Source of the DNA: Bifidobacterium stellenboschense
GTDB lineage: Bacteria; Actinomycetota; Actinomycetes; Actinomycetales; Bifidobacteriaceae
DNA: 64,000 nucleotides
Direction of reading: 5' to 3'
Assembly: GCF_000741785.1 (NCBI RefSeq)
Contig: NZ_JGZP01000014.1
Location: 1 to 64,000 of the forward strand
The translations under genes were made by a program, and so were the position numbers. Positions 18,213 through 27,418 of this stretch are shown here, piece after piece. The notes beneath the pieces were generated by a model. It searched no databases. It was not told the DNA's origin and worked only from the letters and a program-made list of their open reading frames with translations. Positions within the stretch are counted from its first letter, which is position 1, and every line of letters begins with the position of its first letter.

Positions 18213-18226
18213 GTTTCACGTGAAAC
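18213..18226. promoter_or_regulatory. Candidate parS (ParB) site
   Basis: GTTTCACGTGAAAC is identical to the 14-bp core of the bacterial parS consensus TGTTTCACGTGAAACA and sits in an 18-bp perfect palindrome. ParB binds such sites for chromosome segregation. They usually cluster around the replication origin, but parB and oriC genes are not in the window. A nearby half-like GTGAAAC follows at 18230. Confidence 0.65.
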
Positions 18227-18394
18227 GCTGTGAAACATGGCAGTTGCGTGTGCGGTTCCGTTACTTTCGTGGACGATTCTGTGATGATTCGTGTCGTGTC
18301 TGTCGTGTCGATTTGGTGAGATGGAGACCGGAACGACGACCGGCAGCGACACCTGCCGAAACCTCGTCGAATGGTCGAAACGGACGGAGGAATC

Positions 18395-19081
18395 ATGCAG
18401 CTCAAAGCCGTGTTCTGGGATCTCGACGGCACGCTCATCGACTCGGAGCCGCTGTGGCATGACGGCGAATTGGAGATCGCCGCGGCGAACAACGGTCACT
18501 GGACCGAGGAACTCGGCTGGGAGTGCTCCGGCACGCCGGTGCCCGACGTGGCGCGCCGGATGATCGAACATGGATGCACGCTGAGCGTCGAGGAGATCGA
18601 CAAGCAGCTCAAGGCCTACGTGTTCGAGCACGAGAAAATGCACATGCCGTGGATCGACGGCGTGCTCGACACCTTGCGCTCGCTCAAGGAGGCCGGAATC
18701 CCGACCATGCTGGTGAGCACCTCGCCGCGCCCGATCGTCGAGAACGTGCTCGACGCCGCGCCCGGACTGTTCTCCGGCTACGTGTGCGGCGACGACGACG
18801 CCAAGCACAAGCCGTCGCCCGAACCGTACCTGCTCGCCGCCAAGAAGCTCGGCATCGCGCCCGAGAACATGGCCGAATGCGCGGTGTTCGAGGACACGCC
18901 CGTCGGCCTCGCCGCGGGTGCCGCGTCCGGCGCGACCGTCATCGCGCAGACCTGCACGATCCGCACCGACACGTCGAACGGTCCGCAGTTCACGTCGGTC
19001 GACGGATATGACGGCATCGACGCGGAGGCGATCGACGCGATCGTTCGCCGTCGTCTCGCCGCCCTCGCCGCCGAAGCGTGA
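18395..19081 (+). CDS. HAD-superfamily hydrolase (beta-phosphoglucomutase-like phosphatase)
   Basis: This 228-residue cytoplasmic protein has HAD motif I FWDLDGTLIDSEPLW, where the first Asp is the nucleophile. Motif II is LVSTS, motif III the Lys in HKPSPEPY, and motif IV ECAVFEDTPVGLAAGAASG. A helical cap lies between motifs I and II (about residues 17-80). Such proteins dephosphorylate sugar phosphates or similar metabolites; the substrate is unknown. GGAGG 5 nt before ATG 18395 fixes the start; the longer reading from 18371 adds only eight residues and lacks such a site. Confidence 0.9.
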   Translation: MQLKAVFWDLDGTLIDSEPLWHDGELEIAAANNGHWTEELGWECSGTPVPDVARRMIEHGCTLSVEEIDKQLKAYVFEHEKMHMPWIDGVLDTLRSLKEAGIPTMLVSTSPRPIVENVLDAAPGLFSGYVCGDDDAKHKPSPEPYLLAAKKLGIAPENMAECAVFEDTPVGLAAGAASGATVIAQTCTIRTDTSNGPQFTSVDGYDGIDAEAIDAIVRRRLAALAAEA

Positions 19082-19127
19082 CACGACGCGCCCTTCCCGC
19101 GAAGGCGGGTGGGGGAGAGGTGGAGGT

Positions 19128-19275
19128 CTTGCGGTGCAGTGCGGTGCGGTGCAGCGGTGCGGTGCGGTGACGCGGTGACGCGGTGATGTACGGTGACGCG
19201 CGGTGCGGTGGCGCAGCGCGGTGTGGCACGGTGATGCGGTGTGGCGCAGCGCGGTGTGGTGACGCGGTGACGCGG
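19128..19275. repeat. Low-complexity GCGGTG/GTGACGCG repeat tract
   Basis: About 145 bp are built almost entirely from GCGGTG, GTGACGCG and GGCGCAGCGCGGTGTG words in tandem, with no reading frame that begins with a ribosome site. It separates the HAD gene from the leader of the DedA gene. Replication slippage is the likely source. Confidence 0.8.
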
Positions 19276-19306
19276 CCGGAGGCCCGGTTTCCTAGTCGTT
19301 TCTTAT

Positions 19307-19432
19307 AGGGGCTGCTGGTATGGTGATGGACGGCTGATTCGCGGCCGTCCGTCCGATACCGGCGGCCCCTTACATATGCAATAGGAAACGCCGCAGCAAC
19401 TGCGGCACCCGCAATAGGAAACACGGAAATAC
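19307..19432 (+). promoter_or_regulatory. Structured leader of the DedA gene
   Basis: A long imperfect hairpin (GGGGCTGCTGGTAT ... ATACCGGCGGCCCC, 19307-19370, with an inner GGACGG/CCGTCC stem) begins right after a TTATAG -10-like element. Two copies of GCAATAGGAAAC (near 19378 and 19410) flank a small GCCGCAG/CTGCGGC stem just before ATG 19433. It resembles no riboswitch class I can name. A cis-regulatory role is inferred from structure and position only. Confidence 0.45.
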
Positions 19433-20173
19433 ATGGGTTTTGTACATTTCATCATCGAACTGCTGAAGGATCCGCGCGCGGCCATCGCCGGTTGGATCGC
19501 GATGGGCGTTGCGCCCACGCTGGGCTTCATCTTCCTCATCATCTTCATCGAAACCGGCGTGGTGTTCTTCCCGTTCCTGCCCGGTGACTCCCTGCTCTTC
19601 GCCGCCGGCGTGTTCGCCGCGCCCGATGCCGCAACCGGCCAGGTCGCGCTGCCGCTGCACTACCTGCTGCCCGTCGTGTGGTGCGCGCCGATCATCGGCG
19701 ACCAGTGCAACTACTTCATCGGCCACTTCTTCGGCCGTCGCATCATCGCCTCCGGCAAGGTCAAGGCCATGACGCCGGAACGCATCGCGAAGACCGAAGC
19801 GATGATTGAGAAGTGGGGTCCGCTCGCCGTGTTCCTCGGCCGCTTCTTCCCGTTCATCCGCACGTTCATGCCGTTCATCTCCGGTATCTCCGGCATGCGC
19901 TGGCGTCGATTCACGCCGTTCTCCATGCTCGGCGGTCTCGTCTGGTCGTCCTTGTTCACGCTGCTCGGCTACTTCTTCGGCAACATTCCCGCCGTGCAGA
20001 AGCACTTCGAGCTCGTGATTGTGCTCATCCTCGCCGTCTCGCTGATCCCGACGATCGTCGGCCTCATCAAGGCGAAGTTCGGCAAGAAGAAGGGAGCGTC
20101 CGACGATGATGCGTCCGCCGGTTCCTCGACCGACGGCCTTCACGTGCCCCACCACGTCGCCGCGGCCGAGTGA
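19433..20173 (+). CDS. DedA-family integral membrane protein
   Basis: This 246-residue protein has the DedA/SNARE-associated fold. It shows FIFLIIFIETGVVFFPFLPGDSLLFAAG, IIGDQCNYFIGHFFGR and GRFFPFIRTFMPFISGISGMRWRRF with the conserved acidic and Arg residues of the family. Two further helices and a Lys-rich cytoplasmic tail follow. DedA proteins are lipid-carrier flippases or scramblases (for example for undecaprenyl phosphate or phosphatidylethanolamine) and support envelope integrity. The specific lipid here is unknown. It is a single gene, with the structured leader directly upstream. Confidence 0.92.
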   Translation: MGFVHFIIELLKDPRAAIAGWIAMGVAPTLGFIFLIIFIETGVVFFPFLPGDSLLFAAGVFAAPDAATGQVALPLHYLLPVVWCAPIIGDQCNYFIGHFFGRRIIASGKVKAMTPERIAKTEAMIEKWGPLAVFLGRFFPFIRTFMPFISGISGMRWRRFTPFSMLGGLVWSSLFTLLGYFFGNIPAVQKHFELVIVLILAVSLIPTIVGLIKAKFGKKKGASDDDASAGSSTDGLHVPHHVAAAE

Positions 20174-20209
20174 TCGTCGGGGTGATTGCGACTTCCCGGG
20201 CGTGTCGAG

Positions 20210-20237
20210 TTGCGAAATCCTGAACTCGGGATAGTAT
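20210..20237 (+). promoter_or_regulatory. Promoter of tRNA-Ala
   Basis: TTGCGA (20210-20215), a 16-bp spacer and TAGTAT (20232-20237) fit a sigma-70-type promoter 38 bp upstream of the tRNA. Confidence 0.6.
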
Positions 20238-20274
20238 TGGTCGAGTTGTCCTGCGGAGCAAGACAACAAACCAA

Positions 20275-20347
20275 GGGGCTGTAGCTCAGTTGGTAGAGCG
20301 CTTCGTTCGCATCGAAGAGGTCGTGGTTTCGATTACCATCAGCTCCA
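20275..20347 (+). tRNA. tRNA-Ala (CGC)
   Basis: A complete 73-nt cloverleaf: acceptor GGGGCTG / CAGCTCC, D arm GCTC...GAGC, anticodon stem CTTCG / CGAAG with loop TTCGCAT giving anticodon CGC, T arm GTGGT / ACCAT and discriminator A. The T-loop reads TTCGATT. CCA is not encoded. Confidence 0.95.
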
Positions 20348-20349
20348 CA

Positions 20350-20386
20350 AACCCTCCGGATTCCACCCCGGAGGGTTTTTCTTTTT
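20350..20386 (+). terminator. tRNA-Ala terminator
   Basis: The stem ACCCTCCGG / CCGGAGGGT has an ATTCCACC loop followed by TTTTTCTTTTT, directly after the tRNA. Confidence 0.9.
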
Positions 20387-20462
20387 GTAATCTTGCCCGC
20401 TTATCTGTTGGCAGTTGTCGGCTTCGCCGACCCAAGCTACAAACGGTCCACTGGACCGTATG

Positions 20463-20518
20463 CTTCACGGCTTGGCCCCGGAGGGTTTTTCTTCACGGCT
20501 TGGCCCCGGAGGGTTTTT
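20463..20518. repeat. Tandem duplication of a terminator 3' half (2 x 28 bp)
   Basis: Two exact adjacent 28-bp units (20463-20490 and 20491-20518) each read CTTCACGGCTTGGCCCCGGA followed by GGGTTTTT. Both repeat the 3' arm and U-tract of the tRNA-Ala terminator 100 bp upstream, but without its 5' arm. Confidence 0.85.
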
Positions 20519-20540
20519 CTTTTTCGTGATTCCCGGGCCG

Positions 20541-20660
20541 TTGGCTGCCGGTCGCTGTGCTCTCCCTCCCGCTGGCGGGAGGTGGCGCGCAGCGCCGGAG
20601 GGTGGTCGCGGCTGGAGACGCCGTGGTGTCGGAGGGTGGTCGCGGGCCACAATCCGACGC
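20541..20660. repeat. REP-like palindromes in inverse orientation
   Basis: CTCCCTCCCGCTGGCGGGAGG followed by TGGCGCGCAGCGCCGGAGGGTGG is the reverse complement of the elements near 836, 967 and 21644. A partial second tail (GGAGGGTGGTCGCGG) is repeated at 20631-20645. Confidence 0.75.
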
Positions 20661-20883
20661 GTCCGCCAGTGCCGGGCTGGTTGGTGCGGGCGAGCCGGTC
20701 GGTGCGGGCGCGGGGCCGGCCGTTTTCAGACGTGGGCCGGCCGGTCGTTCAGACATGGGCCGGCCGTTTCAGGATGCAGGCGGCGGGCGCGTGCAGTGCG
20801 CGGCTCCCCATACCCCGCTCTCCGCTCTCCGCTTCCTATGCCCCATACTCCGCGTCCTACGTCCCGTGTCCCGGTCGGGTCTG

Positions 20884-21179
20884 CTCCACAACACGTGCCG
20901 GAGAGCCTGTTGTGGAGCGGCATCCCGCCGCGACCCCCGCGAAAACCCCTGTTTCCAGCGTTCCCGGCCCGTAAACCGCGCCACAACTCCCCGGAATCCT
21001 GGGTTCCGCTCCTGTTGTGGAGCGGGCCTGCTCCACAACAGCCGCCGGTATCGTTCCCGCCGCGAGTTGTGGAGCAGAAGGGCCCTCATAACGCGCCACA
21101 ACTCCCGGGACCGCCTCTTGCGACCATGTTGTGGCGCACCGCTGCTCCACAACACCATTCCCGCACAGCGTTGTGGAGC
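20884..21179. repeat. Array of ten GTTGTGGAGC-type 10-mers in alternating orientation
   Basis: Ten copies of GTTGTGGAGC or its complement (some with GCGCCACAAC) start near 20884, 20909, 20978, 21014, 21030, 21066, 21093, 21128, 21144 and 21170. Neighbouring copies often face each other, giving hairpin-capable pairs, and spacings cluster near 16, 26 and 36 bp. No gene is present. The array sits between tRNA-Ala and purA, directly before a second, unrelated array. Confidence 0.85.
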
Positions 21180-21258
21180 ACAGGGACATCCCCAGGTTCA
21201 AAGGCCGGCCTCCCGCATCACCCCGGGAGGTCGCTCCCTGTCCGGCCGCTCCTCCCTG

Positions 21259-21556
21259 GCGTCAGAAATCCCGGATGAAGCCGTTGTTCTCCAGGATTTA
21301 TGACGCTGGGGGGACTGAGCGTCAGAAATCCCGGACGACGGGGCCGTTCTCCCGAATCCGGGACGCTGAGAAGTGCTCAGCATCCCAAAATCCGGACGAA
21401 GCCACTCATCTCCGGGATATATGACGCTGGGAATGACTCAGCGTCAGGAATCCCGGATGAAGCCGCTCGTTTCCCGAATCTGGGACGCTGGGAATGGCTC
21501 AGCATCCCAGATTCCGGACGATGCCGCTTATCTTCGGGATTGCTGGCGCCGGGGCG
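21259..21556. repeat. Five tandem ~60-bp units with internal dyad symmetry
   Basis: Units start near 21259, 21319, 21380, 21441 and 21502 (periods 60-61 bp). The consensus begins GCGTCAGRAATCCCGGAYGA, then AGCCG and CTCCSGRAT, and ends TGACGCTGGGAATG. Within a unit the start (GCGTC..ATCCCGG) is complementary to the end (CCGGGAT..GACGC), so each can fold on itself. Units 3 and 5 read GCATCCCA at the front. There are no unique spacers, hence not CRISPR. No coding signal. Confidence 0.9.
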
Positions 21557-23387
<1,831 letters not shown>

Positions 23388-23411
23388 CGCCGGCCCGTCC
23401 GCCGAGCCGAT

Positions 23412-24278
23412 ATGGCCGTCACGACCGAACAGCCCGAGTATTTCGCCGAGCCCGATCCGGCGACGCAGGAGATGACCGCCGCGCACGCCCGCTCGTACGC
23501 GGCGGGCGTGCCGCATCCGAAGGGCGCCGCCGCCGCGGCCGACCCTCCCGCGATTCCGCTCGCCCCCGCCAAGCGCGTGCAGGCGCAGTTCAACCCGCTC
23601 GCCGACGGCATGATCTATCTCGTCGTGTTCGTCGGCGGCTGCGTGGGCACCGCCATGCGCTACGCCCTGTCGCTGCTGCTTCCCGCGCCCGCCGCCGCGC
23701 ACGGCTTCTTCAGCGCGTTCCACACGGCCACGTTCCTCGCGAACATGATCGCGTGCCTCATCTTCGCGTTCGTCTCCACCTACATGTCGCAGGCCGCGTG
23801 GATCCGCAAACGCGTGCGACAGCTCGCCTCGCGCGGCATCGGCATGGGCATGTGCGGCGGTTTCTCCACCCTGTCCGCGATGGTCATCGAGGAGCTCACC
23901 TCCATTCACGCCGATCAAATCGGCGGCTTCCTCTTCTATATGTTCGCCAGTTTCGCGGGCGGTCTCATCGTCGCCGCGACGGGCGTGCGTCTCGCGCTGG
24001 CGGCGTCCTCGCGCCGCTCCGCGCGCGTCGTCGCCGATGCGCTCGCCGCCGCTTCCGGCGCGGCGGGTCCCGCGCACGCCGCGCCGAAGCGTGACGTCGA
24101 CGACGTCGCGCTCGCCGACAAGCCGATCATGGTCGGTGTTTCCGATGATTCCGGCGTTCCGGGCGATTCCGGCGACGGTTCCGCGATTCCGTCGTTCGAA
24201 CCGGCGCCGATCACCGATGAGATTCCGATGGTCGGCGATCCCGTCACCGGCGACGCGCATGGGGAGGCGACGCGATGA
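23412..24278 (+). CDS. crcB1: Fluoride ion channel FluC/CrcB with long terminal extensions
   Basis: This 288-residue protein has a FluC core of only about 115 residues, from VVFVGGCVGTAMRYALSLL to ASFAGGLIVAATG. The core includes the pore Asn in ANMIACLIF and the GMCGGFSTLSAMVIEE motif. A 65-residue Ala/Pro-rich N-terminus and an 85-residue acidic, Ala/Asp/Pro-rich C-terminus flank it; both are unlike the usual 125-residue channel and probably disordered. It overlaps the second crcB by 4 bp. Paired crcB genes in actinobacteria form heterodimers that expel fluoride. No fluoride riboswitch is visible in the 24-bp gap after purA. Confidence 0.88.
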   Translation: MAVTTEQPEYFAEPDPATQEMTAAHARSYAAGVPHPKGAAAAADPPAIPLAPAKRVQAQFNPLADGMIYLVVFVGGCVGTAMRYALSLLLPAPAAAHGFFSAFHTATFLANMIACLIFAFVSTYMSQAAWIRKRVRQLASRGIGMGMCGGFSTLSAMVIEELTSIHADQIGGFLFYMFASFAGGLIVAATGVRLALAASSRRSARVVADALAAASGAAGPAHAAPKRDVDDVALADKPIMVGVSDDSGVPGDSGDGSAIPSFEPAPITDEIPMVGDPVTGDAHGEATR

Positions 24279-24646
24279 CGTTCCTGCTCGTCTGCCTGTG
24301 CGGCGGTCTCGGCGCGGTGACGCGCTTCATCGTGAACACGTCGGTGCAACGCTGGTGGAACCGCGCGTTCCCGCTGTCCACGTTCATCATCAACGTGATC
24401 GCCACGTTCTGCGCGGGCATCGCCGCCGGCGCCTACGCGTCCGCCACCGTCGACCATCACGCGTACCTGCTGTTCGTGACCGGATTCCTCGGCGGATTCT
24501 CGACGTTCTCCACCGCGATCAACGAGATGGTATCGCTCACCCGCGCCGGCCGCTACCGCATGGCCGCGTTCTACTGCGCGATGACGATCCTCGTGCCGAT
24601 CCTGTGCGTGGCCGCCGGCTGGTGGGTCGCCTCCCTCGGCTCGTGA
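24275..24646 (+). CDS. crcB2: Fluoride ion channel FluC/CrcB, second subunit
   Basis: This is a 123-residue, four-helix channel of standard length. It carries GGLGAVTRFIVNTS, INVIATFCAGIAAGAY with the pore Asn, and GFLGGFSTFSTAINEMVSL. The ATG overlaps the end of crcB1 (ATGA), so the two are translationally coupled and probably assemble antiparallel as one channel. Confidence 0.92.
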   Translation: MTFLLVCLCGGLGAVTRFIVNTSVQRWWNRAFPLSTFIINVIATFCAGIAAGAYASATVDHHAYLLFVTGFLGGFSTFSTAINEMVSLTRAGRYRMAAFYCAMTILVPILCVAAGWWVASLGS

Positions 24647-24653
24647 CTATCTT

Positions 24654-24831
24654 GGCCCCCTCTGCGGAGGGGGCTGTCCGCGTCAGCGGACTGGGGGAGA
24701 GACAGCGGCCGTAGGCCGCGGGAAAATTGAATCGGCCTTCGGCCGATGACGGATCTCCCGCGGACTGCGGCCGCTTTTTTCTCTCCCTCCGTCATCGCTT
24801 CGCGATGACACCTCCCTCGTCAGAGGGAGGC
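24654..24831. repeat. Composite palindromic region after crcB with terminator-like hairpin
   Basis: GGCCCCCTCTGCGGAGGGGG with a GCTGTCCGCGTCAGCGGACTGGGGGAG tail (24653-24701) opens the region. A GC-rich GCGGCCGTAGGCCGC / GCGGCCGC pair ending in TTTTTT (24704-24780), probably the purA-crcB operon terminator, follows. The facing CTCCCTCCGTCATCGCTTCGCGATGACACCTCCCTCGTCAGAGGGAGG ends it. The outer elements are inverted copies of one family, also at 29263. Confidence 0.7.
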
Positions 24832-25003
24832 ACCCGATTCTGTAACGTGGGCGACATGATGTAATGCCCGCGAAACCAAACGCGGGGCCGCGTCATACTC
24901 GGGTAATATGCGGCCCTCACGGTAACTCGCGGGAAACCGGAGCATAACGGCGTGCGCGGTTTGCCTCTCTAGGTTGTGAAGCACATCCAGAGAGGACATC
25001 CAC

Positions 25004-26431
25004 ATGACAGCCGTGAACATCATCGAACGGCGTCGTCGGATGGGATTGTTGCGCTCGTCGCTCTGCGCGGCGGCATTGACCCTACTGATGGCGTTCTGTT
25101 TCACACCACCCAACCAAGCCCAGGCGGCCGAAGCCGTCCCCACCTGCAACCCGTCCGCCACGAACGGATGCGTCAACGGCATCCTGCAGGACGCGTCCAA
25201 GAAGCCGATCGCCGGCGTCGAACTGAAGCTCAGCGGCGCGGAAAGCGCCACGACCACGACCGACGCGAACGGCAACTGGGCGTTCAGCGTCGGCAAGGAC
25301 GGCTCGTACACCGTCACGATGGACGAGTCCGTCGCCAAGGAGCACGGCCTCAAGGCCGCGACCGCCACCGTCAAGGTCGAGAAGAACAGCTTCGACGCGG
25401 CCCGCCAGGTGGTCCGCTTCGACAAGCCCGCGCCCGCCGCGAGCGGGTCGGGCGGTTCCGGCTCCGCGTCCGGCAAGTCCGGTTCGAGCGCGTCCGGTTC
25501 GACCTCCTCGACCACCGCCTCGTCCGACGCCGGCGGTGCCGGCGCGAACATCGGCGCACGATTCTGGCAGCAGCTCTACTCCGGCGTGATCTTCGGCCTC
25601 ATGCTCGGCCTCATGTCCGTCGGCATGAACCTCGTCTACGGCACCACCGGACTGAGCTCCTTCTCGCACGGCGAGCAGGTCACGCTCGGCGGTCTCATGG
25701 CGTTCGTCGGCACGCAGATCCTGCACTGGCCGCTCGTGCCCGCCGCAATCGCCGCGATCGCGATCGGCGGTCTCACCGGCTGGATCCAGAACGAGATCGT
25801 GTGGGCGCCGCTGCGCCGCAAGCACGTCGGCACCATGCAGCAGATGATCGTCACGATCGGCCTGTCGATGGCGTTGCAATACCTGTTCCAGTTCTTCTTC
25901 GGCGGCGACATCAAAGGCATCGTCAAATCCGTGCCGAACAGCTTCCAGGTCGGCCCGGTCACCACCGATTCGCCGACGCTCATCTCGGCGGGCATCGCGA
26001 TCGTCGCGATCGTCGGTGTGAGCCTGTTCCTCTACCGGACGCGACTCGGCCGCGCGACCCGCGCCGTCTCCGACAACGCCGCGCTCGCCGCCGCATCCGG
26101 CATCAACGTCGAACAGGTCGTGCGCATCGTGTGGATCATCTCCTGCGCGATGGCCGCACTGTCCGGCGTGCTGCTCGGCGTCTACCTGAACGGCATCTCG
26201 TGGAACACTGGCGCGACGCTGCTGCTCCTCATGTTCGCCGCCGTCACGCTCGGCGGCCTCGGCACCGCGAACGGCGCGCTCGTCGGCTCGCTGATCATCG
26301 GCGTCGTCGCGGACATGAGCTCGCTCGTCATCCCCAACGACATGCGATACGCCAGCGCGCTGGCGATCCTCATCATCGTCCTGCTGGTGCGTCCGCAGGG
26401 CATCTTCGGCAAACAGCAAAGGGTGGGCTGA
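25004..26431 (+). CDS. livH: Branched-chain amino-acid ABC permease LivH with exported N-terminal domain
   Basis: This 475-residue permease is about 180 residues longer than usual LivH. Residues 1-42 are a signal peptide (SLCAAALTLLMAFCF ... AQAAEA). Residues 50-130 form a carboxypeptidase-regulatory-like beta sandwich (GILQDASKKPIAGVELKLSG, TDANGNWAFSV, GSYTVTMD). A Ser/Gly linker follows, and then the normal LivH helices from SGVIFGLMLGLMSVGMNLVYGTTG to RYASALAILIIVLLVRPQGIFGK. The extra domain is predicted outside the membrane, where it could touch the binding protein or wall. First gene of livHMGFJ. Substrate assignment is by family. Confidence 0.9.
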   Translation: MTAVNIIERRRRMGLLRSSLCAAALTLLMAFCFTPPNQAQAAEAVPTCNPSATNGCVNGILQDASKKPIAGVELKLSGAESATTTTDANGNWAFSVGKDGSYTVTMDESVAKEHGLKAATATVKVEKNSFDAARQVVRFDKPAPAASGSGGSGSASGKSGSSASGSTSSTTASSDAGGAGANIGARFWQQLYSGVIFGLMLGLMSVGMNLVYGTTGLSSFSHGEQVTLGGLMAFVGTQILHWPLVPAAIAAIAIGGLTGWIQNEIVWAPLRRKHVGTMQQMIVTIGLSMALQYLFQFFFGGDIKGIVKSVPNSFQVGPVTTDSPTLISAGIAIVAIVGVSLFLYRTRLGRATRAVSDNAALAAASGINVEQVVRIVWIISCAMAALSGVLLGVYLNGISWNTGATLLLLMFAAVTLGGLGTANGALVGSLIIGVVADMSSLVIPNDMRYASALAILIIVLLVRPQGIFGKQQRVG

Positions 26432-26434
26432 GAC

Positions 26435-27418
26435 ATGGACATCATGACCATCATCACCAACACGCTGGGCGAGCTCATCGCGCCCACCACGGCGGCGTAC
26501 GCGCTCGCCGCCATCGGATTGAACATCCACTTCGGCATGACCGGACTGATGAACATGGGCCAGGCGGGTTTCATGCTGCTCGGCGCGTACGGTTTCGCGA
26601 TCACGCAGTCGATGGGCGCGAACCTGTTCACCTCCGTGTGCGCGGCGATCGTGCTCGCCGTGATCTACGCGCTGCTGCTCGGCATTCCGACGCTGAAGCT
26701 CGGACCCGACTATCTCGCCATGGTCACGCTGGCCGCGGCCGAGATCATCCGCATCATCGGCCGTTCCACCGCGATGACGAAGCTCACCGGCGGCTCGGCC
26801 GGCATCTCGCCGCAGGACTTCACCACGAAGTTCGAGAACCTGTCGCCCCTGCCGGACGATTCGACCACGTTCCTGTTCTGGACGTATTCGAACAACATCG
26901 CGAACTCGTGGTGGCTGCGCATCGTCGCCTGGGTGCTCGTCGCGATCGCCGCCGTGCTGTGCTGGCGCTGGTTCCGCTCCCCGTGGGGCCGCGTGCTCAA
27001 GGGCATCCGCGAGGACGAGAACGCGATCCGCTCGCTCGGCAAGAACGTGACCGTCTACAAGATGCAGGCGCTCATCATCGGCGGCATCTTCGGCGCGCTC
27101 GGCGGCATCATCTTCGTCCTGCCGCGTTCCGTGCAGCCCGATTCGCTGGGACGCGCGGTCACGTTCTACGCGTGGACGATCCTGCTGCTCGGCGGCGCGG
27201 CCACGATCTTCGGGCCGATCATCGGCTCCTGCCTGCTGTGGGTGCTGCTCACGTTCGTCAAGGAGCTGATGCGCGGCGCGATTCCCGAAACCGTCATTTC
27301 CTCCAACCAGGTCGAATCGCTCGGATGGGTGATCGTCGGCGTCGCGCTGATGTGCCTGGTGATCTTCAGACCGCAGGGTCTGCTGGGAGACCGAAAGGAG
27401 CTGGCCTTCAATGTCTGA
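26435..27418 (+). CDS. livM: Branched-chain amino-acid ABC permease LivM
   Basis: This 327-residue LivM-type permease has about nine helices. NIHFGMTGLMNMGQAGFMLLGAYGF opens the conserved core, then LGIPTLKLGPDYLAMVTLAAAEIIRI and the cytoplasmic coupling loop WGRVLKGIREDENAIRSLGKN, which contacts the ATPases. It starts 3 bp after livH and overlaps livG by 8 bp, so the operon is tightly coupled. Confidence 0.94.
   Translation: MDIMTIITNTLGELIAPTTAAYALAAIGLNIHFGMTGLMNMGQAGFMLLGAYGFAITQSMGANLFTSVCAAIVLAVIYALLLGIPTLKLGPDYLAMVTLAAAEIIRIIGRSTAMTKLTGGSAGISPQDFTTKFENLSPLPDDSTTFLFWTYSNNIANSWWLRIVAWVLVAIAAVLCWRWFRSPWGRVLKGIREDENAIRSLGKNVTVYKMQALIIGGIFGALGGIIFVLPRSVQPDSLGRAVTFYAWTILLLGGAATIFGPIIGSCLLWVLLTFVKELMRGAIPETVISSNQVESLGWVIVGVALMCLVIFRPQGLLGDRKELAFNV

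Noticed and set aside
20884..21179. DnaA-box cluster / replication origin
   Set aside because: GTTGTGGAGC differs from the TTATCCACA DnaA box at key positions, and dnaA and dnaN are not nearby.
21259..21556. CRISPR array
   Set aside because: Units are contiguous ~60-bp repeats with no unique spacers, and no cas gene is present in the window.
23388..23411. Fluoride riboswitch before crcB
   Set aside because: Only 24 bp separate purA and crcB1 and none of the riboswitch's conserved elements are visible.
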